Assembly: GCA_045643285.1 (NCBI GenBank) | Contig: JAZUKN010000025.1 | Coordinates: 77,255 to 141,254 of the forward strand | Length of the DNA stretch: 64,000 nucleotides | Reading direction: 5' to 3' | From: UMGS1696 sp045643285 | GTDB taxonomy: Bacteria; Bacillota; Clostridia; Oscillospirales; CAG-272 | Part shown: positions 8,975-17,198 of the stretch, piece by piece | How the letters are laid out: each line of letters starts with the position of its first letter | Position numbering within the stretch: the first letter of the stretch is position 1 | Made by a program: the position numbers and the translations under genes | The notes under the pieces: generated by a model | What the model was told of the DNA's origin: nothing | Databases searched by the model: none | Seen by the model: only the letters and a program-made list of their open reading frames with translations

Positions 8975-9003
8975 TTGACAAATACCGATTGGTACTGTAT
9001 AAT
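8975..9003 (+). promoter_or_regulatory. Early (PR-like) promoter
   Basis: Perfect TTGACA (8975-8980) and TATAAT (8998-9003) with a 17-base spacer, facing the Cro-like gene. The spacer itself holds an operator, so bound repressor would block RNA polymerase directly. Confidence 0.88.
8983..8994. promoter_or_regulatory. Operator site inside the early promoter
   Basis: TACCGATTGGTA, a near-palindrome with arms TACC/GGTA, exactly between the -35 and -10 boxes. The same 12 bases recur at 9287-9298. Confidence 0.75.
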
Positions 9004-9057
9004 AAAGACAACGGTAATCAAATACCCCACAGAACAGAGTGAAAGAAGGTGAACTAA

Positions 9058-9315
9058 ATGAAACCGCTTGAAATCAAAGGAGCCCGTACAAGGCTTGGAT
9101 ACACGCAGCAGCAGATGGCAGAATGGCTTGATATGTCCGTACACTCCTATCAAAAGAAGGAGAGCGGACACATTAAGTTCACTGAATGCGAGAAATTCGC
9201 ATTGGGGAAAATTCTCGGGTTGACGCTTGAACAGCTCAACGATTATTTGTTCGACAGCCAGCTCGATTATTTTTTTACCCCTAAAGTACCGATTGGTACA
9301 ATACAGAACGCATAA
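9058..9315 (+). CDS. Cro-like XRE-family regulator
   Basis: 85 residues with a helix-turn-helix (LGYTQQQMAEWLDMSVHSYQKKESG). First gene of the rightward early operon, with GAAGGTGA before the ATG. By position it is the Cro or antirepressor-like partner of the repressor at 8524-8850. Its 3' end overlaps another copy of the operator (9286-9299), so repressor or Cro binding could also act inside the gene. Confidence 0.8.
   Translation: MKPLEIKGARTRLGYTQQQMAEWLDMSVHSYQKKESGHIKFTECEKFALGKILGLTLEQLNDYLFDSQLDYFFTPKVPIGTIQNA
9286..9299. promoter_or_regulatory. Second operator site
   Basis: GTACCGATTGGTAC, the same TACC-GATT-GGTA core as in the early promoter, here inside the 3' end of the Cro-like gene. 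Confidence 0.65.
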
Positions 9316-9340
9316 AGGAAATTTTCTTTATGCCTGCCGT

Positions 9341-9351
9341 GTACCGATTGG
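9341..9351. promoter_or_regulatory. Degenerate third operator site
   Basis: GTACCGATTGG matches the left arm and centre of the operator but lacks the final TA(C). It is preceded by a GCATAAAG / CTTTATGC hairpin (9310-9333). Likely a weaker site. Confidence 0.45.
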
Positions 9352-9402
9352 CTTCTGCCCCACTCACTACGGTAATTATAGCATTGAACGAGGTGAAAGA
9401 AA

Positions 9403-9912
9403 ATGGGACGTGACGCTATGAAAGCAGCCGGAAATCCTTGGTATGAAGCGAGGAAACAAGCCGCTGAATACGACGAGCGGTTATATTCCCGAGAGGGAGC
9501 CGCTGAAATGCTCGGGATGTCAGTATCTTCGGTAGCAGATGCCGAACTTGGCACTACAAAATGTATGCCCGTTGATAAAGCAGTCTTAATGGCTGACTTG
9601 TACAAAGCACCGCAACTGCTCAACTGGTATTGTTTGCACGAATGCCCGATAGGATGCAGACATTCTATTTCGGATCAGGTCGAGGGCATCGACAGGGTTA
9701 CGGTGAAATTGCTCCGGAACCTGAAAGTAGGAGAACTCGAAGATCTGAAAGACAAACTGCTCGACATAGCCGAGGACGGAGTCATTTCTGACGATGAAAA
9801 GCCGGAGATGAAAAAGATTCTCGCTTACCTCGACAAACTCGCAAAGATAGTGAGCGAACTCAAAATCACAGGAGAAATCGCATTGAAAGGAGCCGATAGA
9901 GATGAAGGATAA
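9403..9912 (+). CDS. XRE-like phage regulator with C-terminal helical domain
   Basis: 169 residues. An N-terminal helix-turn-helix-like part (YSREGAAEMLGMSVSSVADAE) is followed by a cysteine/histidine patch (YCLHECPIGCRH) and a helical C-terminus rich in charged residues. GAGGTG lies 8 bases before the ATG. Proteins of this layout are common in the early region of Clostridia prophages, but their targets are unknown. It overlaps the next small gene by 11 bases. Confidence 0.7.
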   Translation: MGRDAMKAAGNPWYEARKQAAEYDERLYSREGAAEMLGMSVSSVADAELGTTKCMPVDKAVLMADLYKAPQLLNWYCLHECPIGCRHSISDQVEGIDRVTVKLLRNLKVGELEDLKDKLLDIAEDGVISDDEKPEMKKILAYLDKLAKIVSELKITGEIALKGADRDEG

Positions 9913-10066
9913 GGATTCGATAGTCGAAAGTATGCTTAAAATCCTGAAAGAAGAATTTGGCATCAGGAATGAAGCGGAACTTGATAAGGCAATTCGGAAA
10001 CAGACCGTTCTCGATTTGACTCCTTTCTGTGGTTCTATAAAAAATCAAAAGGAGTTGGCAAGATGA
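9902..10066 (+). CDS. Small phage protein of unknown function (54 residues)
   Basis: A 54-residue frame from ATG 9902 to TGA 10064-10066, tightly placed: its start overlaps the preceding gene and its stop overlaps the next gene's ATG (ATGA). GGAG precedes the start. The sequence begins MKDKDSIVESMLKILKEEFG and is predicted helical and charged. No function is recognised; position suggests a translated member of the early operon. Confidence 0.6.
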   Translation: MKDKDSIVESMLKILKEEFGIRNEAELDKAIRKQTVLDLTPFCGSIKNQKELAR

Positions 10067-10803
10067 GTACACAGGCATTGGTAGTCGGCGGAAAGCCGAA
10101 AGCAGTAGCACCTGTAAGAAAGCAGGTCGTCAGAAGAAAACGCAGGAAGGTAAATCTCGCATTTGTTCTATCCGGGCTGATAGCACTGATGCTCCTCTCG
10201 GTAACGATGACGATGATTATTCAGGCGTTTGGTTCATCGAACACGGTAACAGCAGACGGAGAAACGGAAGCGGTAACTATTCAGCCGAACAGCGTGAGCG
10301 ATAAAACGGAACTCGACGCATTGGCTGTTCCCCTCGTTTACGAAGGAAGCAAAACCGATCAGACCGAAAATGTCGAGGAAAAGGTTGAGGTTCCGTTCTA
10401 TACGCAGAGAGAGGTCGAACTCCTCGCAAAGACCGTATGGGGTGAATCTCTCGTAACGAGATCAGATACTCAGATGTCGGCGGTTATTTGGTGCATCCTC
10501 AACAGAGTTGACGCCACCGGGTATGGGTGCGGACACAGCATTGAATATGTTGTTACCTTTCCGTCCCAGTTCGAGGGATACAACGAAAAACACCCTGTTA
10601 CTCCACACATAAAAAAATTGGTCGTTGACGTACTAGAAAGGTGGAATAAAGAAAAAAACGGATATGAAAATGTTGGAAGGACGCTACCGAAAGATTATCT
10701 TTGGTTTCGCGGAGACGGACAAACAAATACCTTTAGAAACTCTTTTGATTCAAAAAACGCCGATTATTGGGACTGGTCCCTTGAAAGCCCCTATGAAAAC
10801 TGA
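10063..10803 (+). CDS. Membrane-anchored SleB-like cell wall hydrolase
   Basis: 246 residues. A basic N-terminus (QVVRRKRRK) leads into one membrane helix at about residues 31-54, making a signal anchor with the rest outside the cell. After a variable linker, residues 115-245 match the SleB/hydrolase-2 lytic transglycosylase-like fold, with Glu128 in TVWGESLV as the likely catalytic acid. Start overlaps the previous stop and has AAAAGGAG upstream. An unusual location, in the early operon far from the tail and lysis genes. It may remodel the wall during lysogeny or early infection rather than serve as the endolysin. Confidence 0.75.
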   Translation: MSTQALVVGGKPKAVAPVRKQVVRRKRRKVNLAFVLSGLIALMLLSVTMTMIIQAFGSSNTVTADGETEAVTIQPNSVSDKTELDALAVPLVYEGSKTDQTENVEEKVEVPFYTQREVELLAKTVWGESLVTRSDTQMSAVIWCILNRVDATGYGCGHSIEYVVTFPSQFEGYNEKHPVTPHIKKLVVDVLERWNKEKNGYENVGRTLPKDYLWFRGDGQTNTFRNSFDSKNADYWDWSLESPYEN

Positions 10804-10816
10804 AGGAGTGAAACAG

Positions 10817-11098
10817 ATGCACGAAGATTTGAAGAATGAGGAAGAACTCGAAGCCGAGTTGAAGCAGATTGTGGAAGAAGTTGAAGAAAAGGTGAATTAC
10901 CACTTCTGTCCGCAGGAAGTATTGGATGTTCTGTTCTACACGGTGAGAAAATGCCAGATCAACGGCAAAGGTCCCGACTACATACCGATTTTGTTTGAGA
11001 ATGAACTCAGGGACTATGTGATGAGATTGGCAATCAATATCGCCGGACACCAGAACTGCCTGAAGAAGAAAGCGATGGAGGCGGCAGTCAATGTGTGA
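10817..11098 (+). CDS. Small acidic helical phage protein, unknown function
   Basis: 93 residues from ATG 10817 (GAAGGAGTG 9 bases upstream; the frame is open further back but without a good start). The N-terminal third is a glutamate-rich helix (EEELEAELKQIVEEVEEK). The rest is a compact helical domain with two cysteines. Not recognised. It overlaps the following gene by 8 bases. Confidence 0.65.
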   Translation: MHEDLKNEEELEAELKQIVEEVEEKVNYHFCPQEVLDVLFYTVRKCQINGKGPDYIPILFENELRDYVMRLAINIAGHQNCLKKKAMEAAVNV

Positions 11099-11372
11099 GA
11101 TTTGTCATCAGTTCAGATGCCCGTCCGGATGTCCGAATGCACCGGATCCGCCGGCAGTAGCAACCTGTAAGCACTGCGGCGAGGAAATCGTAGTAGGCGA
11201 TGAATATTACGAATACGACGGTGAGTGCTATCACGAGGATTGTTTCTCTGACATAGCAGTATCGCTCCTGCTCGAAGCCGGAGCCAAGTTAAAGGAAGCA
11301 AGCGAAGACGACATCGACGACGGAAGTGATGAAGCGTATGAGAGGTACAGAGATGAGCAACTGTTTGGATAA
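11091..11372 (+). CDS. LIM-like zinc-binding phage protein
   Basis: 93 residues. An N-terminal CEICHQFRCPSGCP cluster is followed by a CKHCGEEI...ECYHEDC pattern like half a LIM/treble-clef zinc finger, then an acidic C-terminus. Such proteins occur in many Firmicutes phage early operons; a DNA or protein binding adaptor role is plausible but not shown. Confidence 0.7.
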   Translation: MCEICHQFRCPSGCPNAPDPPAVATCKHCGEEIVVGDEYYEYDGECYHEDCFSDIAVSLLLEAGAKLKEASEDDIDDGSDEAYERYRDEQLFG

Positions 11373-11979
11373 GAAAGTAATCATCCCCGACATCCCGGAA
11401 CTCGAATTCGAGGACGAAACGCATACATACAAGTTGCTCGGGTTCGTGATACCGAGCGTATCAGCAGTTATGGAGCCGTTGAGTGCGGCAAAATACAAAG
11501 GTATCAGCGAAGCAACTCTCGACAGGGCGGCAGACAAAGGAACTGCAGTCCACAACAGCATCGAGAACTACATCAAGTTTGAAATCGACGACGTTCCACC
11601 GGAACATAGAGGATACTTTGAAGCGTTCCTTGGTTGGTGGAACGAATATAAGCCGGATGTGGTGTCCAGCGAGTTCAAGGTATATCACAAGCTGATGAGA
11701 TACGGCGGGACGATAGATATGCTCGTCTATATAGACGGTGTCCTGACCCTCGTTGACATCAAGACAACGGCATCCCTGAGCGATATGACCTGCGGCGTTC
11801 AGTTGGAAGCATATTCGCAGGCGTTGAAATCCCTCGGCATCACAGTCGAGCGGAAAATCATCCTGCACTTGAAGAAAGACGGTAAATACGCAGTCCGTGA
11901 ATATCCGGTTTGCGACCCTGACCGTTGGAGAGTGTTCGGTTCCCTGAAGTGTGTGTACGACTATATACAGTCTGCATAA
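11353..11979 (+). CDS. RecB/Cas4-like PD-(D/E)XK exonuclease
   Basis: 208 residues from ATG 11353 (GAGAGGT upstream; overlaps the previous gene by 20 bases). Motifs: GTAVHNSIENY helix, YGGTIDMLVYIDGVLTLVD with the metal-binding aspartates, DIKTTA as the D-x-K, and VQLEAYSQAL with the family glutamine/tyrosine. This is the exonuclease partner typical of phage annealing systems, where it resects DNA ends for the Bet protein encoded two genes downstream. Confidence 0.85.
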   Translation: MSNCLDKKVIIPDIPELEFEDETHTYKLLGFVIPSVSAVMEPLSAAKYKGISEATLDRAADKGTAVHNSIENYIKFEIDDVPPEHRGYFEAFLGWWNEYKPDVVSSEFKVYHKLMRYGGTIDMLVYIDGVLTLVDIKTTASLSDMTCGVQLEAYSQALKSLGITVERKIILHLKKDGKYAVREYPVCDPDRWRVFGSLKCVYDYIQSA

Positions 11980-12004
11980 TAAAAAATTTGAAAGGAGTGT
12001 CAGT

Positions 12005-12730
12005 ATGAACGAACAAGCAGTAGCAACCGTACCCGAAAGCGATGTCCTTGTCCTTGACACAGCCGAGACGAGCGATCTCGGCAAAGAAGTCAGCATTGTC
12101 GAAAGACGTGCTGGTTCCGTAGTGATTGCATCCGAAGCAGATTTTCAGGATGCAAGCGATTTCGCCCGAACTGTAAAGACCTTGCAGAAGAAGGTGAAAG
12201 ATTATTGGGAGCCGATGAGGGTTTCCGCAAAAAAAGCGTATGACGATGTCCTCGACCACAAGAAGGAAATGCTCGACCCTCTCGACCGTGCCGAGAAGAT
12301 CCTGAAAGAAAAGATGGCAGAGTTCACCGCCGAGCAGATTCGAAAGCAGCGTGAGCAGGAAGAAGCGATGAAGCGACTTGCTCAGGAGGAAGCCGACAGA
12401 AAACTCGCAGAAGCCATTGAGTGTCAGAACAACGGTGACAGTGCCGGAGCGGAAGCGGCAATGGCAGAAGCCGAAGTTATGGACGGTATGGCATTGAGCG
12501 GAATTTCGGTATCTGCACAGAAGCCCAAGGCGGACGGAGTTTCGATGAGCAAGACGTGGAAGATCACGTCCATCATCGAACATGAAGTTCCTATCGACAT
12601 CAACGGTGCTGTTATCAGACCCGTAGATCAGTCGGCGATTATGGCTCTTATCAAAGCCACGAAGGGCAAAATCAAGATTCCCGGCGTTACCTACGAAGAA
12701 ACCGTCAGCGTTTCCGTCAGGAGCAAGTAA
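12005..12730 (+). CDS. Coiled-coil phage protein between exonuclease and Bet
   Basis: 241 residues starting at ATG 12005 behind AAAGGAG. The middle (about residues 55-150) is strongly helical and charged, typical of a coiled coil; the C-terminal part (TWKITSIIEHEVPIDING) is a small alpha/beta domain. Proteins like this are regularly found between the RecB-like exonuclease and the annealing protein in Firmicutes phages; a scaffold or nuclease-partner role is inferred from that position only. Confidence 0.75.
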   Translation: MNEQAVATVPESDVLVLDTAETSDLGKEVSIVERRAGSVVIASEADFQDASDFARTVKTLQKKVKDYWEPMRVSAKKAYDDVLDHKKEMLDPLDRAEKILKEKMAEFTAEQIRKQREQEEAMKRLAQEEADRKLAEAIECQNNGDSAGAEAAMAEAEVMDGMALSGISVSAQKPKADGVSMSKTWKITSIIEHEVPIDINGAVIRPVDQSAIMALIKATKGKIKIPGVTYEETVSVSVRSK

Positions 12731-12754
12731 TCAATAATTCAGGAGGTTATAGAA

Positions 12755-13666
12755 ATGAAGAACGAATTGATGAACGTCGAGTTCAAATCCCTGTCGGGGA
12801 TTATGGTCCAGCTCGACGCCGCAACCGTCCGCAACACTCTTACAAGGGGCAACGGTAAGGTGACGGATCAGGAGGTTGCGATGTTCCTTCGCACCTGTCA
12901 GGCGAAAGCCCTTGACCCGTTGGAGAACGGCGAGGTTTACCTGATTAAGTACGACGACAAAGCACCAGCACAGCTCGTAGTCGGATGCCACGCATACGTC
13001 CGCAGAGCAGACCACTTCCCTGATTACAGAGGACACCGTTCCGGCATCACCGTAATCAGAAACAACACGAACGGAGTTCCCGAACCAGTGCAGAAAGAGG
13101 GATGCTGCGTGTATAAGCAGCTCGGAGAAACTCTTATCGGCGGTTGGTGCAGGGTTTACCGTGAAAGAAGCAAGGGCAACGTAGAAGAAACCTTCGTTGA
13201 GGTTTCTCTCGATGAATACAGCACCGGAAAGAGCAACTGGGTATCGAAGCCGGCGACAATGATTCAGAAGGTTGCGAAATCGCAGGCGTTCAGGGCTGCG
13301 TTCCCGAACGAATACGAAGGTCTGTACACCATCGACGAGATGCAGGCATCCGGAGCGATCCCGGCGCAGTATCAGGTCGACGAATCCACCGGAGAAGTCG
13401 TTGAGGTTGAAGTGGTGGATGACCCGAAGATCACGCAGGAACAGAGACAGACCATGTTCTCCGCAATCCGTGAGGTCTATAAAGACAGCAAGACTGCGAA
13501 TGCGAAACTGAAAGAAATTGTACTCGCAGAAGGTTATACGTCAACGGCAGACCTGCCTCTGTCGGCGTTCAACTCTATTATGGATAAGATCGGACAGCTC
13601 GAAGGAGAAACCGAAGACGACGGTTTCGATGATTTTGAAGAAATCCCCGACCCGTCCGATGAATAA
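12755..13666 (+). CDS. bet: Phage recombination protein Bet (single-strand annealing protein)
   Basis: 303 residues; the N-terminal about 200 match the Bet/RecT annealing core: AMFLRTCQAKALDPLENGEV, YLIKYDDKAPAQLVVG, the W-rich CCVYKQLGETLIGGWCRVYR and MIQKVAKSQAFRAAFP. Anneals complementary single strands during phage recombination and replication. AGGAGG before ATG 12755. Forms a recombination set with the exonuclease at 11353, RusA at 15640 and SSB at 17199. The C-terminal third is acidic and variable. Confidence 0.92.
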   Translation: MKNELMNVEFKSLSGIMVQLDAATVRNTLTRGNGKVTDQEVAMFLRTCQAKALDPLENGEVYLIKYDDKAPAQLVVGCHAYVRRADHFPDYRGHRSGITVIRNNTNGVPEPVQKEGCCVYKQLGETLIGGWCRVYRERSKGNVEETFVEVSLDEYSTGKSNWVSKPATMIQKVAKSQAFRAAFPNEYEGLYTIDEMQASGAIPAQYQVDESTGEVVEVEVVDDPKITQEQRQTMFSAIREVYKDSKTANAKLKEIVLAEGYTSTADLPLSAFNSIMDKIGQLEGETEDDGFDDFEEIPDPSDE

Positions 13667-13720
13667 AATTGACCCGACAGTAAGTAGTTCTCAAAACCCA
13701 AAAGATAGGCAGGTGATAAT

Positions 13721-14545
13721 ATGTGGATCAGCGTACACACTGGGGTTGACGGTCCTAAGTTAAGAGATTTCAGGAAGAAGTTGAAATGTTCAAAGTTCGA
13801 GGCGACTGGCATCCTGATTTACTTCTGGTTTTGGGGACTGGAAAACGCTGAAAAGGACGGACACATACTCCACGCCGACCGAGAGGATATTGAAGAATGT
13901 TTGAGAGGTTCCGGAGTGGGATGCAAAATCCCACCCGACCTCATCGTAGATTCGCTGATAGAAACAGGGTGGATAGATGAAACCGACAACGGCTTCTACA
14001 TCCACGACTGGGAGGTATGGCAGGAGCAATGGTATAAGGCAAAAGAACGCAGAGAAAGCGACGCCAAGCGAAAACGTGAAAGCAGGCGAAGGGACGCATC
14101 ACCGCCTGAAAAAGAGTCCGCAGACATTCCTGAGGACAGTCCTCAAGACAGTCGTTCGGACGGAAAGCGGGACAGTCCGGAGGACAAAGAAACAGCTTCC
14201 GAAGGAGAGCATAAACCGCTAAATAAGGACGAACCTGAAACATATTCCGAGGGCTTCGTGGAGTTCTGGAATGCCTACCCGAGAAAGGTCGGCAAGGCAG
14301 AAGCGTACAAGAAGTATAAGACACGGATAAAAGATGGTTGGTCTGAAGCGGAACTGCTAACTGCGGCGAATAATTACGCCGTTTCCTGCAAAAGACAGAA
14401 AACCGAAGCACAGTACATCAAGCATCCGAAGACGTTCCTGAGCGACAATACGCCGTTTACAGATTTTCTTCCCAAAAAAGAAGAAGTAACCCCCAAAGTT
14501 GCACCGAACGGAAACCCGTTCGGAGAATACGGAGGTGACAACTGA
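13721..14545 (+). CDS. Phage replisome organiser (DnaD/DUF-like replication initiation protein)
   Basis: 274 residues. A winged-helix N-terminal domain (MWISVHTGVDGPKLRDFRKK, then FYIHDWEVWQEQW) is joined by a charged, repeat-like linker (residues about 130-175) to a C-terminal domain (FVEFWNAYPRKVGKAEAYKK) found in phage replication initiators. It should bind the phage origin and recruit the helicase loader encoded by the next gene (1-base overlap). The linker DNA (14116-14190) contains GGACAGTCC repeats also found at two non-coding places in this prophage. Confidence 0.82.
   Translation: MWISVHTGVDGPKLRDFRKKLKCSKFEATGILIYFWFWGLENAEKDGHILHADREDIEECLRGSGVGCKIPPDLIVDSLIETGWIDETDNGFYIHDWEVWQEQWYKAKERRESDAKRKRESRRRDASPPEKESADIPEDSPQDSRSDGKRDSPEDKETASEGEHKPLNKDEPETYSEGFVEFWNAYPRKVGKAEAYKKYKTRIKDGWSEAELLTAANNYAVSCKRQKTEAQYIKHPKTFLSDNTPFTDFLPKKEEVTPKVAPNGNPFGEYGGDN
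14116..14185. repeat. GGACAGTCC repeats inside the replisome-organiser linker (copy B)
   Basis: TCCGCAGACATTCCTGAGGA and following bases; TCCTGAGGACAGTCCT at 14128-14143 is identical to 52001-52016. Further GACAGTC units follow. In this gene the repeat encodes a serine/proline/aspartate-rich linker. Confidence 0.65.
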
Positions 14546-15435
14546 TGGAAGAAAATTATTTTATCGGCATAATGCGTAACATTGCGAGACGTGGAATAGA
14601 AAATCAAGAAGTCCACGAAGGCGATTATTACGATGAAGGCGGCTTCCTTATCTGCGGAAAATGCGGAGAGCCGAGACAGCACATACAAGAGTTTGAAAAA
14701 GGCAAAGACGGAGAAAAACCGGTGCTTGAAGGACTCAAAGTTGTTTGTGATTGCCGGTGCGACCGTGAAAAGAAAGAAGCCGAGGAACTTGCAAAGAAAC
14801 GTTCCGAAGAAATGGCTCGGATCCAGAAACTCAAAAAGATGAGTCTTATGGATGAAAGGTTTGCGGACGCCACGTTCGAGAACTTCAAAGTGACGAAGTA
14901 TAACGAAAAGAACCTCCGACTCTGCAAGAGATACGCAACGGCATTCGACCAGATGCTTGAAAAATGTCAGGGACTTTTGATGTGGGGCAACGTTGGAACA
15001 GGAAAGAGCTTCGCCGCCGCTGCAATAGCGAACTATCTGCTAGAACATCAGGTCCCGGTCATTATGACGTCGTTCACGAAGATACTTGAAATCATCGACT
15101 CCAACAGAAATGAGGAGTCGAACACGATTAATAAACTGAGTTGGGCGAAGCTCGTTATATTCGACGATCTCGGTGCAGAACGATGTACCGACTACGCTCT
15201 CGAAAAGGTTTATAACATCGTGGATGAACGGTATCGTCAGAAACTCCCGATGATTCTCACAACGAACCTCACGCTCCAAGAGATGAAAGATGAGACCGAC
15301 ATCCGGTATGCACGAATCTTCGACAGGATATTCGAGATGTGCTATCCGATGCAGTTCACCGGGCAGAGTTGGCGTAAGGTGGCTGCCAATAAGCGGTTCA
15401 CCGAAATGGAAAAGTTCCTCGAAGGTGACGAATGA
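14545..15435 (+). CDS. DnaC-like helicase loader ATPase
   Basis: 296 residues. An N-terminal cysteine cluster (CGKCGEPR, later CDCRCDREKK) suggests a zinc finger. The AAA+ core has Walker A GNVGTGKS, Walker B LVIFDDLG, then ILTTNLTLQE as sensor 1. It loads the host replicative helicase at the phage origin together with the organiser protein upstream. Start ATG overlaps the previous TGA. Confidence 0.9.
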   Translation: MEENYFIGIMRNIARRGIENQEVHEGDYYDEGGFLICGKCGEPRQHIQEFEKGKDGEKPVLEGLKVVCDCRCDREKKEAEELAKKRSEEMARIQKLKKMSLMDERFADATFENFKVTKYNEKNLRLCKRYATAFDQMLEKCQGLLMWGNVGTGKSFAAAAIANYLLEHQVPVIMTSFTKILEIIDSNRNEESNTINKLSWAKLVIFDDLGAERCTDYALEKVYNIVDERYRQKLPMILTTNLTLQEMKDETDIRYARIFDRIFEMCYPMQFTGQSWRKVAANKRFTEMEKFLEGDE

Positions 15436-15449
15436 AAGGAGAGTTCTGA

Positions 15450-15650
15450 ATGGACGAAATCGGAGATAGCGGCTATCTGAAGATAGCAAACGAAGCGGAC
15501 CGAGCGACGGTAGCCGGAGTCCTGTTCAGGAACGGTTACACCGTCAGAACGGTCAGAAACAAGAAGAACGGAAAGACGTATGAATACTACGTCAAGTACG
15601 ACAAGCAACCGCTTGACATTAGTTCGGGAGGCGGTCCCGATGAGAGTTAG
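15450..15650 (+). CDS. Small phage protein, unknown function
   Basis: 66 residues with GAAAGGAGAG upstream. A compact alpha/beta sequence (NEADRATVAGVLFRNGYTVR then KKNGKTYEYYVKY) with a flexible tail. Conserved-looking but not recognised. Overlaps the RusA gene by 11 bases, so the two are probably translationally coupled. Confidence 0.65.
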   Translation: MDEIGDSGYLKIANEADRATVAGVLFRNGYTVRTVRNKKNGKTYEYYVKYDKQPLDISSGGGPDES

Positions 15651-16065
15651 GTTTGAGATACCCGGAGAGCCGAAGGGAAAAGGACGCCCTCGGTTTACCA
15701 AAATGGGAAACTTCGTCAAGACCTATACGCCGCAGGACACCGTATCGTATGAGAACCTTGTAAAGCTCGAATATCAGAGCCAATGCAAATGCTTCAAGTT
15801 CGATGACAATGCCTGCCTCGATATGAGGATAACGGCGTATTACGGAATCCCGAAAAGCGTTTCAAAGAGAAAGAGAGAAGCGATGCTCTCTCACGAAATC
15901 CGACCGGCGAAAAAGCCTGATATGGATAACGTGGTAAAAATCATCGCAGACAGTCTGAACGCAATCGCCTATAAAGACGATACGCAGGTAGTTGACTGTA
16001 TGGTACGCAAGTTTTACGGCGAGGATCCGAAAGTCGTGGTCATTATACAGGAGGCAATCGTATGA
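15640..16065 (+). CDS. rusA: RusA-family Holliday junction resolvase
   Basis: 141 residues from ATG 15640. Family signs: RFEIPGEPKGKGRPRFT at the start, KPDMDNVVKIIADSLNAIAYKDDTQV holding the catalytic aspartates, and the C-terminal VVVIIQEA strand. Cuts four-way DNA junctions during phage recombination and replication. The start overlaps the previous gene and matches the family's N-terminus, so the longer open frame upstream is not used. Confidence 0.9.
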   Translation: MRVRFEIPGEPKGKGRPRFTKMGNFVKTYTPQDTVSYENLVKLEYQSQCKCFKFDDNACLDMRITAYYGIPKSVSKRKREAMLSHEIRPAKKPDMDNVVKIIADSLNAIAYKDDTQVVDCMVRKFYGEDPKVVVIIQEAIV

Positions 16066-16301
16066 GCAGAGAACTTGAATTTGACGGATGGTGGCAGGGA
16101 GATGCAGTTTATTCCTGCGACTGTCCCGGATGCCTGAACAACGAAAGTTTCAGGTTTGACAGCGAAGACATTGACTCCAAAGAACATCGTCGAGAACTCC
16201 GTGAAAAGAAAGGTTGGATAACCACGAAAGTTGACGGAGAGTGGAAGGACTTCTGCTGTGAGGCCTGCCGCAACAAGTACATACGTCAAACCACAAAATA
16301 A
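16062..16301 (+). CDS. Cysteine-rich small phage protein
   Basis: 79 residues; pairs CDCPGC and CCEAC suggest a zinc-binding module of two cysteine knuckles around a charged middle. ATG overlaps the RusA stop (ATGA), with AGGAGG 10 bases upstream. Function unknown. Confidence 0.65.
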   Translation: MSRELEFDGWWQGDAVYSCDCPGCLNNESFRFDSEDIDSKEHRRELREKKGWITTKVDGEWKDFCCEACRNKYIRQTTK

Positions 16302-16323
16302 TTTTGTAAAGGAGAAAATCCAA

Positions 16324-17184
16324 ATGTGTGTTGAAAATGCTATGCAACTGTCTTTGAACAGTAATACCTTCGCAGGTCTGAAAGAGGACTTTGACTCCGT
16401 CCTCGCAAGAACTATCGGAAATATGGAGTCCAAAGGAGCCGATGAAGCGACCATTACGCTGAAACTCGGCATTTCCCTTACGAAAGAACAGGGCAAGTTC
16501 GGAGAGGATGAAGACAGAGAAATCACCCGCCCGACATTCAAGCACGACATCAGTTCCGTAATGCAGGTCAAGGATAAGAAATCCGGTTCCCTCTCCGGAG
16601 ACTACGAGCTGGTATGGGACGACGAAGAAAAGACCTACGTTATGCGTAAGATCAAGGACGGTCAGATGTCTCTCTTTGGAGAAGACGGAGAAATCACCGC
16701 AGGCGATGAAGACGAGGACGATGTGGAATATGTCGAGGCAATCCCCGCAGGAGCGGAGCCGGCACTCATCGAAGCAGCCGAGGAAGAAGATACATCCGGA
16801 CCTGAATATGACGTGACTACCCCGTTCGGATACCTCCGACAGTTCGTAGGTGAAGACCTCATCGTAACCGAAGCAATGGGAAACTACACGGTCAGAACGA
16901 ACGAGAATAAGATTATCCTCTCCTCTGCATCGGATCCCGACAGTCCTTTCCATTGCGACGCAGATAAACTCGCTCCCCACGTCGGTCACAACGTTGTATG
17001 TGTTGGCTACGGAGCAGACGAACTCTTGAACATCGCCATCGAATGTGAGGACTGCTGTGAAACGCTGTTTTCTCTCGACCTTAACCTTGGCGATGATGAG
17101 GAAGAAATCGAGGCGGCAGACGCCGAACTCGAAACGGAAGAATCCAAAGGCGGATATGAATACGATTCTCCCGATAACGAATAA
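16324..17184 (+). CDS. Acidic phage early protein upstream of SSB
   Basis: 286 residues from ATG 16324, with AAAGGAG upstream. The N-terminal half (residues about 1-125) is a conserved-looking domain with GADEATITLKLGISL. A very acidic linker follows, then a second small domain (FGYLRQFVGEDLIVTEA) and an acidic tail. It sits 14 bases before ssb. Proteins of this type accompany SSB in many Firmicutes phages, but I know of no assigned function. Confidence 0.65.
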   Translation: MCVENAMQLSLNSNTFAGLKEDFDSVLARTIGNMESKGADEATITLKLGISLTKEQGKFGEDEDREITRPTFKHDISSVMQVKDKKSGSLSGDYELVWDDEEKTYVMRKIKDGQMSLFGEDGEITAGDEDEDDVEYVEAIPAGAEPALIEAAEEEDTSGPEYDVTTPFGYLRQFVGEDLIVTEAMGNYTVRTNENKIILSSASDPDSPFHCDADKLAPHVGHNVVCVGYGADELLNIAIECEDCCETLFSLDLNLGDDEEEIEAADAELETEESKGGYEYDSPDNE

Positions 17185-17198
17185 GGAGGAACAACAGA

